Source of the DNA: Alphaproteobacteria bacterium
GTDB lineage: Bacteria > Pseudomonadota > Alphaproteobacteria > Bin95
DNA: 32,484 nucleotides
NCBI GenBank assembly: GCA_022826185.1
Contig: JAJDVH010000135.1
Location: 1 to 32,484 of the forward strand
Direction of reading: 5' to 3'
This document shows, one piece after another, positions 1 through 6,178 of this stretch; the stretch's first letter is position 1; every line of letters starts with the position of its first letter. Both the position numbers and the translations under genes were made by a program. Under the pieces are notes generated by a model. The model saw only the letters and a program-made list of their open reading frames with translations. It did no database searches and had not been told where the DNA came from.

Positions 1-1038
1 GCCGAGAGCAAGCCTCGAAAATCTCGGTCGCCGGCGGCAGTCGGGTAGATTTCGAAACCCAGTCGCGGCAGGGTGCCTTCAGGGGCAACATCGAACGCCA
101 TCATGAAGCGGTTGGAGACATCGTGGAGTCCCGACAGGAAGCGCAGAACTGTGGGGATCGAACCCGGCCACCGGAGTCCATCGAGAAATGGCTCCACCTG
201 AGCTGCCGAAACCTCCGCGACAACCAGCCTGACGGATCGGGGCGTGCGTTCGGGAAAGGCGGCGGCGAATGCGACTACTGCGCCGGAGGGCAGCACAGCA
301 AATGCGCGGGACAACGCGCGGTGTTCATGTCGCGGGTCACTCCGGCCAAAGACACGACTGAGCGTGTCGGCAAGGCGAGCCGGTTCAATGTCGCGCCGCC
401 CGGGGTTAGCGAAGCATCCGATCGCAGATTGATCGCCGGAGCGGCTTTCCGCTCCTCGGGGATGTCAATGAGATCGTATTCGAGCATCAGCCATCTGTAC
501 GGTTCCGGCTTGCTGGCCAGATAGGCGTCGAGCCAGGCTTTCAGGGATGTCGCCGCTGCCCCGTCGGTGCCCGCCAGGTAGTGGTGCGGGACCCGTGAGG
601 AGGTCACGGTGAGCGAGAAGTCAGCAGCCGGTTCTGGATCGTCGAGTCTCATACCAACGGCGTCGGATTGTGACTCATGGGAGATGGCCTCAACTGTCAC
701 CCCGGCCTCCGAGCCGGGGCCCAGTGCGGCCGTGCGGCGGCCCGGGGCGGTCGCGCCTGTTCTCCCTGGCTGCGCCCGCCGGGAACGCTGTAGCTGGACC
801 CCGGCTCGGGCCGGGGTGATAAAAAAGAGCGCAAGCACGAGGAAAGGCGGCGGCGCCATAGGTTCCGGTCAACGACCGTTGGTATCAGTTCGAAGATGCA
901 CAGGTTCGCCGCCACGGCTGCGGGAAAATCTCCGACCCGCAGCAACAGTCGGTCCCAACCCCGTCCAGCGAGCAAGGAATCGGGAATCTGTGGCCGCAGT
1001 GCCTCGAGCAGGTCCCGAAGCTGCGTCATTGCGTTCAT
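1..1038 (-). pseudogene. Broken paralogue of the uncharacterised RiPP-locus protein at 10206-11258 (partial at window edge)
   Basis: Read leftward, three pieces in different frames align in order with the intact protein at 10206-11258. The N-terminal piece (1038 to about 888) carries LRDLLEALRPQIP and GWDRLLLRVG, matching LRDVLLGLRSQFP and GWDCLLQRVG. The middle piece (about 648 to 400) carries DPEPAADFS and YDLID. The last piece (about 395 to 1) carries RVFGR, PERTPRSVRLVV, WPGS and PRLGFEIYPT. A 233-bp insertion separates the first two pieces, and a small frameshift near 395-405 separates the last two. The start ATG at 1038 follows a purine-rich GAGGGAGAAAGG. The 3' end lies beyond the window. 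Function is unknown; some C-terminal features of the intact copy recall ABBA-fold peptide prenyltransferases. That the reading frame is broken is well supported; a biochemical role is not. Confidence 0.85.
652..884. mobile_element. MITE-like insertion with TIRs and 3-bp target duplication
   Basis: The element begins TACCAACGG and ends CCGTTGGTA, so the ends are perfect 9-bp inverted repeats. It is flanked by TCA at 649-651 and 885-887. Removing the element plus one TCA rejoins the host gene exactly in frame, giving F-E-L-R-L-D-D-P-E-P, which matches F-E-F-R-L-G-E-P-E-P of the intact paralogue. Inside lies a second, nested inverted repeat (697-721 against 796-819, CCCCGGC..GAGCCGGGG type), so the whole element could fold into a long hairpin. 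It has no transposase and would need one supplied in trans. The family is not identified. Confidence 0.85.
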
Positions 1039-1423
1039 GCCTTTCTCCCTCAGTGCTCGTCCACGATTTCAACATCACACGGTCCGTCGTCAGTCCCGAA
1101 CCCCATGCTATCCTAGATGCGGAGGCGGGGGATGGTCGCAAAGACACGCAGACGCCAAGCGCCTGCGGTTCGTTTTGCAGCGCGTCCACGGCCACTGGCC
1201 GGGCACAATACGGGGTGCGACGCTGACCGCCGGAGGCGGTTTTTGAACGGGAATGGATCACCGGTAAAACGACGCTCTCGGACCCTCGCCTCCGACACCA
1301 GAAAATCAATACCAAAACCGGTCCGAACGCGACCAAAACCGACCCCAGGAACCACCTGGCGTTTCACTCAACGGGGCGGATCAAACCCGATGGACCATGT
1401 GGGTTTTCTGACCGTCGCCTACA
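1039..1423. other. Intergenic stretch without recognisable gene
   Basis: About 385 bases between the broken paralogue and the small oxygenase. Open frames here have unconvincing, arginine-rich translations on both strands and no family resemblance. The only structured element I see is the plus-strand terminator-like hairpin at 1226-1244. Confidence 0.5.
1226..1244 (+). terminator. Rho-independent terminator-like hairpin
   Basis: ACCGCC (1226-1231), loop GGA, GGCGGT (1235-1240), then a short T run to 1244. The orientation is for plus-strand transcription, yet no plus-strand gene is recognisable upstream. It may be a relic of a lost gene or may block antisense transcription into the leftward operon. 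Confidence 0.5.
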
Positions 1424-1975
1424 TCAGGAGGTCGATATTGGTGATTCAACGCTTCGCATGACATTCAGCACCAACGCGCATCTTTGCTCAATATCATTGC
1501 AGGCATAGTTGTGCCAGGTATCCTCTGCCCTACTGAACACCAATGCTCGGTTACGCTTCCAGGGAACCTCAAAACGATTGTCGCCTTCCCGACTGGAAAA
1601 CAGGAATGTTCCGAGATTGTCTTTGGGTTTGCAATAGACAACGGTCGATAACAGCTTTTCGGGAATGTCCGGATGAATTGGATGGATCAGGGATTTTGGA
1701 ACTGTCTGGAATCCCCAATCAATGTACTTGGCCCGATCCAGCTTCTGTGGGGCCAGTTCTTTCAGCATGTTCAAGAGCACATCTGCGCATCTTTCATTGA
1801 TCGGCCGCAATTCCTCCTCGCTGCAACGGCTGGTATTGTAGACGCACTGTCCTGAAAGGCTGAACGCGCACTTGAGAGCCAAAATCAGCCTCCTAGGATT
1901 GAAGCTTCTGTCAATCTCGCCGAATCCATTCTTTATGGTTTCAAATTCATCCGGTTCGAAAAAATCATCGAACAC
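1424..1975 (-). CDS. Small Fe(II)/2-oxoglutarate-type oxygenase
   Basis: A 183-residue protein with the layout of small 2OG-Fe(II) oxygenases. It has a proximal H-x-D in IHPDIPEK, a distal His in EDTWHNYAC, and a following Arg (EQRCALVLN) placed to bind 2-oxoglutarate. A hydroxylation or desaturation of the neighbouring RiPP precursor is a reasonable inference; the substrate is not shown by sequence. The only usable start in this frame is GTG at 1975, with no clear Shine-Dalgarno. Coding-like sequence continues in frame upstream (PDDLPHGKSFFDYSWTNPYVV) right back to the TGA that ends the CmcJ-like gene, 28 codons earlier. The gene may therefore be the severed C-terminal half of a fused double oxygenase, or may start at a poor GTG. 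It lies downstream of the precursor on the same strand. Confidence 0.75.
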   Translation of the reverse strand: MFDDFFEPDEFETIKNGFGEIDRSFNPRRLILALKCAFSLSGQCVYNTSRCSEEELRPINERCADVLLNMLKELAPQKLDRAKYIDWGFQTVPKSLIHPIHPDIPEKLLSTVVYCKPKDNLGTFLFSSREGDNRFEVPWKRNRALVFSRAEDTWHNYACNDIEQRCALVLNVMRSVESPISTS

Positions 1976-2059
1976 AACATACGGGTTGGTCCATGAGTAG
2001 TCAAAAAAACTCTTTCCATGGGGCAGGTCATCCGGAGTCTGGGGGATGCGGGGCTCCCG

Positions 2060-3034
2060 TCAATTCGCCGGAGCCCGGTCAACCATTGGCGGCTGCCGCT
2101 GAACGCCCGTCCAGTCGACCGCCGGTTCCTGACGCCAGGTCGAAACCGTGCCATCCAGCCGCCTGTTCGGCACTTCGGCCCGGAATCTGGCCTTACGGCG
2201 CTCGCGGTCCGGGTCGGCCTCGGGCAGGACCGCCAGAACGCGAACTTCGACGGACTCTCGCAATGGCGCATTTTCCCGGGTAGCCGGATCCCGAAATGCG
2301 GCATGAAAGACCGTGCGCGAAGCGGCGTCTTCCAGACGTGTATCATATTGCTTGAAGATCAGTGCCTCGCTCGGCTTCATGTTCGGGAAGTAATGCCAGA
2401 TCTGGCCCGCATCGTGAATCAGGCGGCAATCGATCACACGTGTTCGCGGTTCGGTGCGCCGCAGGCTATCGGCGTAAACGATGTCGTCAGCTGAGACCGT
2501 GGCGAGATCGCACAGCGCCAGCGGCCCCGATTCGATCAGACGATCGGAATTCGTTCCGCGCCAGACGTTGAACAAGGCGAAGTGCCGACCCTCCGGCACA
2601 TCGACAAAATCTTCTATCGTAGGAGAAAAGTCGGCGTGAACGACCGCCCCGTACAGACCCTGGCGAGCGGGACCTGTGACTCTTCCGACGCGAAAACCGT
2701 GCTGCACAACCTTGGCCGCCACGCATCCGGTGGCGGCCTCGACCAGCTCTTCGCAATGCCTGAAATAGCGGCCGGTCACTTGGGATCGATTGCCAAAATC
2801 CAGATCGACCGGTGCCTCGACCAACTGGAAGCCCTCGCATTCGATACTCGGCGCCCGCTTGAGTGAACGGGCGTCGTGAATCCGAATCTTCCTGCGGCAA
2901 ATCGCGTCCCGGCTGCCATCCGGATCGAACGCTTCCCTGGAATTCAGCCGGGTAAACCGATATTTCGGGCTAACGAAGAAGCCGTCCGAAATCACGAACG
3001 GCGCGTCCAGGAATGGCGGCAATCGTCCTCTCAT
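2060..3034 (-). CDS. CmcJ/NvfI-type Fe(II)/2OG-dependent oxygenase
   Basis: A 324-residue protein when started at the ATG at 3034 (MRGRLPPFLDAPF). A 359-residue form from 3139 is possible, but the extra N-terminus looks non-coding. Family marks are the proximal H-x-D in VHADFS, the signature NVWRG followed by PLALCD, YFPNMKPSEALIFKQYD, a distal His in TVFHAAFRDP and RESVEVR near the catalytic C-terminus. CmcJ/NvfI-type enzymes act in secondary metabolism on diverse scaffolds. Here the gene sits about 240 bases downstream of a RiPP precursor, so oxidation of the peptide or of an attached group is inferred. About 60 residues follow the last family motif, ending in MVDRAPAN. The stop TGA at 2062-2060 lies in the same frame as the next oxygenase. 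A truncated relative is present at 9089-9277. Confidence 0.85.
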   Translation of the reverse strand: MRGRLPPFLDAPFVISDGFFVSPKYRFTRLNSREAFDPDGSRDAICRRKIRIHDARSLKRAPSIECEGFQLVEAPVDLDFGNRSQVTGRYFRHCEELVEAATGCVAAKVVQHGFRVGRVTGPARQGLYGAVVHADFSPTIEDFVDVPEGRHFALFNVWRGTNSDRLIESGPLALCDLATVSADDIVYADSLRRTEPRTRVIDCRLIHDAGQIWHYFPNMKPSEALIFKQYDTRLEDAASRTVFHAAFRDPATRENAPLRESVEVRVLAVLPEADPDRERRKARFRAEVPNRRLDGTVSTWRQEPAVDWTGVQRQPPMVDRAPAN

Positions 3035-3276
3035 TTGTCGATCTGTCCATGCCCGTTCGGTTTGCCAGCCGACCGCCACGCGAAATCCCGACGGTCTTCG
3101 GACGGTCCCTGCACACACACCGCCAAGCCTCGGACTCATAATCGCGCAGCCGGATTCCGGCCGTTGCGACCTTTACATGGCGAGGAAGTCGGTGGCGGCC
3201 TATGTCCAGACTCCCTGCATCGGGAAGCCCGGATCGCGTCTCCGCCTAAACCGGAAGCCCGTAATGGATACAGGGC

Positions 3277-3540
3277 CTAGTACGAATCGTCGGTGGGAGC
3301 AATGCCTCCCGAAGCTCCCCGCAGTTCCTCGTCCGAAAGGCGGCTGCCGGCAGGCGGCAGGACCAAATGAAATTCTGTCGCGCTTTCTTCATGCACATTG
3401 ATGGAAAACCCTTGAGGCACCGTAAGCCCGGTGGCTTCCTTGATTGCCTCGCGCGGGTCTTCAATCAACCTGCCGCGGAATGCTTCGTCCTCATCCGCCT
3501 TGACACGAATCATGTCTTCGATTTCCACTACGGTCTTCAT
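3277..3540 (-). CDS. RiPP precursor with nitrile-hydratase-like leader peptide (NHLP) and 8-residue core
   Basis: An 87-residue acidic peptide. Residues 1-79 resemble NHLP leaders: an N-terminal acidic helix, AFRGRLIEDPREAIKEATGL, then PQGFSINVHEE, FHLVLPP and a C-terminal LSDEELRGASGG. The double glycine at 78-79 is the expected cut site for the C39 peptidase encoded at 3959. That would leave a core of only IAPTDDSY, which has Thr, Ser, Tyr, Asp and Pro side chains but no Cys, so it cannot be a lanthipeptide or an azoline product. The start ATG at 3540 follows CGAGGAG 12 bases upstream. A strong promoter-like sequence and an inverted repeat lie just upstream. It is the first gene of the leftward set and is divergent from the transporters. 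Leader identity is confident; the modifications are unknown. Confidence 0.9.
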   Translation of the reverse strand: MKTVVEIEDMIRVKADEDEAFRGRLIEDPREAIKEATGLTVPQGFSINVHEESATEFHLVLPPAGSRLSDEELRGASGGIAPTDDSY

Positions 3541-3565
3541 GACCTGTTTCTCCTCGCTCTGACAA

Positions 3566-3584
3566 CGACGTGCCGATCACGTCG
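3566..3584. promoter_or_regulatory. Candidate operator: perfect 7-bp inverted repeat at the precursor promoter
   Basis: CGACGTG-CCGAT-CACGTCG is a perfect inverted repeat with a 5-base centre. It begins two bases beyond the -10 box of the leftward promoter, so it would cover the expected transcription start and could act as a repressor site. No regulator gene is recognisable in the RiPP locus, so the binding protein would be encoded elsewhere. A 5'-UTR hairpin role is an alternative. Confidence 0.5.
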
Positions 3585-3585
3585 C

Positions 3586-3614
3586 ATTATGCTCAGGAAT
3601 TCCCGCCATGGCAA
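3586..3614 (-). promoter_or_regulatory. Sigma-70-like promoter for the precursor gene
   Basis: On the minus strand, TTGCCA (3614-3609), a 17-base spacer and CATAAT (3591-3586). Both boxes match the consensus at five of six positions. The predicted start near 3579 lies about 40 bases before the precursor ATG. Confidence 0.6.
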
Positions 3615-3640
3615 GCTGCAGCAAGGCGCGGTGCTTGCGG

Positions 3641-3669
3641 TTGAAAGCTCAAAGGGGTTCCAATATCTT
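3641..3669 (+). promoter_or_regulatory. Sigma-70-like promoter for the transporter operon
   Basis: TTGAAA (3641-3646), a 17-base spacer and TATCTT (3664-3669). It sits back to back with the precursor promoter; the two -35 boxes are 26 bases apart, so both could answer to one regulator. The next candidate gene starts at 3798. Confidence 0.45.
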
Positions 3670-3797
3670 CCGTTGCAGGCATCCGGCCATGCCGTCAGAG
3701 GTTTTCAACGCCGTCCGGACTTCGGACCGAACCGCCACCGGAACTTCCAGGTCGCGACAGAACTGTTGGAACAAGGTCAGCGTGCAAAGAAGAAAGC

Positions 3798-3947
3798 GTG
3801 TATAGAAGAGCAGCCCTCCTTCACAGGATGCAGCCCGAAGCCCTGGACGATCCGCTGACGGTCACGGCGCCGCATGGGCGCGTCTTCACTAGGGCCTTGC
3901 TTGTTTTGCTGACGATCATGGCTGTCTGGGCAGTTCTGGCAGTTTGA
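3798..3947 (+). pseudogene. N-terminal stump of an HlyD-like (NHLM-type) membrane-fusion protein
   Basis: From GTG 3798 a 49-residue frame reads YRRAALLHRMQPEALDDPLTVTAP, then one transmembrane helix (ALLVLLTIMAVWAVLAV), and stops. NHLM-system secretion proteins of the HlyD family start in this way: an ALxRLxSPExLDxxLTVTSP-like cytoplasmic segment followed by a single membrane span and then a long periplasmic part. Here everything after the helix is missing, and the stop overlaps the upstream end of the next frame (start ATG at 3959). I read it as a truncated adaptor gene. The alternative is a genuine small membrane protein co-expressed with the transporter. The resemblance was judged by eye. 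Confidence 0.5.
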
Positions 3948-3958
3948 GCCCGGTCGCA

Positions 3959-6178
3959 ATGGCGAGGCTTTCGGCATCACGGTTCCCGTATGTCAGCGGA
4001 TTCCTACGGTCCTGGGGGCGGCCTTTCCGCACCCCGCTGCTCATGCAGTTGGAGGCAACCGACTGCGGGGCGGCCTGTCTGGGCATTGTGCTCGCCCATC
4101 ACGGACGCTGGATATCGCTGGAGCAGCTGCGCGAGGAATGCCATGTGGGCCGGGACGGCTCGAATCTCAGTGACATTGCCCAGGCTGCCAGAGCCCACGG
4201 CATGAGGGCCACAGGCCGCACCATGGAGTTGCGGCATGTGGCGAGGTTGCCATGCCCCACGATCCTGTTCTGGGGATTCAACCATTTCGTTGTTCTCGAG
4301 GGCGTCTCGCGCGACCGCTACTATGTGAACGATCCGGCTGAGGGACATCGCGCCGTTGGCCGGGAAACGTTCTATCGTGAATTCACAGGCGCCGTGCTGG
4401 AGCTCGAACCCGGCCCCGAATTCCAGCGGCAGGGCTCCCGGCGCAGCGGTCTGCAGAGGCTTTGGCCCTTGTTGGAGGGTCACGGTTCCCGGTTGGCGCG
4501 CATCGCGGCTCTGGGATTGCTGCTCGCTCTCATGTCCCTGGTCCTGCCGTTCTTGCTGGCGGTGTTCGTGGACGGTTTCCTCGAAGGCGGGCAGAGCGAC
4601 CTGGGCGGAGCGCTGATTGCAGGCATGCTGTCTGCCGGCGCTGGCGCCTATGTCCTGACATGGCTGCAGATGCGTTCGCTGCGCGAACTGGTCATTCGGC
4701 TTTCCATCGTTCAGTCCGACCGGTTTCTCGATACCCTGCTGCGCCTTCCGTTACGCTTTTTCGCCCACAGGCTTCCGGGCGATCTGGCCATGCGTCTGCG
4801 GCAGATCGACCAGGTGGCGGACATCGGCGCCGGGCAACTCGTGGGCATTGCGGTCGATCTGGTGATGAGCGTGGCTTTTCTGGCGGTCATGCTGGTCTGG
4901 AACCTGCCGTTGGCCTGTGCGGTCGCCGGGCTTGGCATCTCCTGCTATTTCCTGACCCGGGTGCTGACCCGTCTGCGCCGGGACCAGAATCACCGGCTGC
5001 GGCGGGAACAGGGCATGTTGGCGGGCCAAAGCGCCGCCGGCCTGCAATCGATCGAGAGTCTGTTGGCGACCGCCCGCGAAAACGATTTCTTCTCCGACTG
5101 GAGCGGCAGACAGGCCCGTGAACTGAAAGCAAGGCAGGAGTTTGCGGAACTCGGGCATGTGGCGGCTTCGCTCCCGTACCTGTTCCAGTTGCTCACCGCG
5201 GTTGCCGTGTTCGGGTTCGGCGGCTGGCTGATGATGCTGGAGCAGGTCAGCATCGGCGCGTTGATGGGGTTCTATGTCCTTGCCGGCAACTTCATCCGCC
5301 CCGTTACGCGGGTCGCCCAGTTCTCCGACCTGCTGGAAACCCTGGAAGCCGATCTGTCCAGAATGGAAGATGTTCTGCACGCACCGCGCAAGCTGGCGCA
5401 TGCAGCGAACGTCCAGGATGCGCACCGGCAAATCGCGGCGCTGCAAGGCCAGCTGCGCCTGATCGGCAAGCTGGAGGTGCGGGGCGTAACTTTCGGCTAC
5501 CAGCGAAGCCGCGACCCGCTGATCGACGACCTGAGCCTGACGATCGAGCCCGGCCAGCGCATTGCCGTGGTCGGTCCAAGCGGCTCCGGCAAGTCCACTC
5601 TGGCGCAACTGACAGCCGGGCTCTATCCGCCCTGGTCGGGGGACATCCTGTTCGACGGCCACCCGCTCGCAGAGATCCCGCGCGAGGTCTTCTACAGATC
5701 GGTCGCCATCGTCGACCAGCATCCGGTTCTGTTCGCCGCCTCCATCCGCGACAATCTCACCATGTGGGATGCGACCACTCCGGACGACTTCGTCACCGCC
5801 GCCGCCAGGGATGCCGCGATTCACGGGGACATCATCGGCCGTCCCGCCGGATACGACTCCCCGGTGGAGGAGGGCGGGCGCAATTTCAGCGGCGGTCAGC
5901 GACAGCGGATGGAGATCGCCCGGGCGCTGGTCAATAATCCATCGCTGCTGATCCTGGACGAGGCGACCAGCGCCCTCGACCCCACGACCGAGTTGCTCGT
6001 TGACGACGGGATTCGCCGCCGCGGGTGTTCCTGCCTTATTATCGCGCATCGTCTGAGCACGATTCGCGACGCGGACCGGATATTCGTCGTCGACAAGGGC
6101 CGTATCGTGGAGCAGGGGACCCACGATGAACTCCATGCCCGCGACAGCGTCTACCGCAGGTTGATCCAGGGTGATTGA
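3959..6178 (+). CDS. NHLM-type ABC transporter with C39 peptidase domain (leader-cleaving exporter)
   Basis: A 739-residue peptidase/permease/ATPase protein. The C39 domain (about 25-150) has QLEATDCGAACLG with the catalytic Cys36, preceded by the oxyanion Gln30, then His109 in GFNHFVVLEG and Asp125 in VNDPAEG. The membrane domain follows at about 180-460. The ATPase has Walker A GPSGSGKST near 539, the signature FSGGQRQR near 643, Walker B LLILDEAT near 665 and the H-loop IIAHRLST. Such proteins cut precursors after Gly-Gly and export the core through the inner membrane, which fits the Gly-Gly of the divergent precursor. An upstream start (TTG at 3944) would add five residues. The stop overlaps the next gene by 8 bases, so translation is probably coupled. 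Confidence 0.95.
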   Translation: MARLSASRFPYVSGFLRSWGRPFRTPLLMQLEATDCGAACLGIVLAHHGRWISLEQLREECHVGRDGSNLSDIAQAARAHGMRATGRTMELRHVARLPCPTILFWGFNHFVVLEGVSRDRYYVNDPAEGHRAVGRETFYREFTGAVLELEPGPEFQRQGSRRSGLQRLWPLLEGHGSRLARIAALGLLLALMSLVLPFLLAVFVDGFLEGGQSDLGGALIAGMLSAGAGAYVLTWLQMRSLRELVIRLSIVQSDRFLDTLLRLPLRFFAHRLPGDLAMRLRQIDQVADIGAGQLVGIAVDLVMSVAFLAVMLVWNLPLACAVAGLGISCYFLTRVLTRLRRDQNHRLRREQGMLAGQSAAGLQSIESLLATARENDFFSDWSGRQARELKARQEFAELGHVAASLPYLFQLLTAVAVFGFGGWLMMLEQVSIGALMGFYVLAGNFIRPVTRVAQFSDLLETLEADLSRMEDVLHAPRKLAHAANVQDAHRQIAALQGQLRLIGKLEVRGVTFGYQRSRDPLIDDLSLTIEPGQRIAVVGPSGSGKSTLAQLTAGLYPPWSGDILFDGHPLAEIPREVFYRSVAIVDQHPVLFAASIRDNLTMWDATTPDDFVTAAARDAAIHGDIIGRPAGYDSPVEEGGRNFSGGQRQRMEIARALVNNPSLLILDEATSALDPTTELLVDDGIRRRGCSCLIIAHRLSTIRDADRIFVVDKGRIVEQGTHDELHARDSVYRRLIQGD

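Noticed and set aside
1113-1461. Small genes in the gap between 1039 and 1423
   Set aside because: The frames on both strands are Arg/Pro-rich, lack ribosome-binding sites and show no family resemblance.
3620-3880. Minus-strand open stretch reading LFQQFCRDLEVPVAVRSEVRTALK upstream of the precursor
   Set aside because: It looks coding-like but has no usable start codon, ends before the precursor promoter, and overlaps the promoter and adaptor stump on the other strand; too weak to call.
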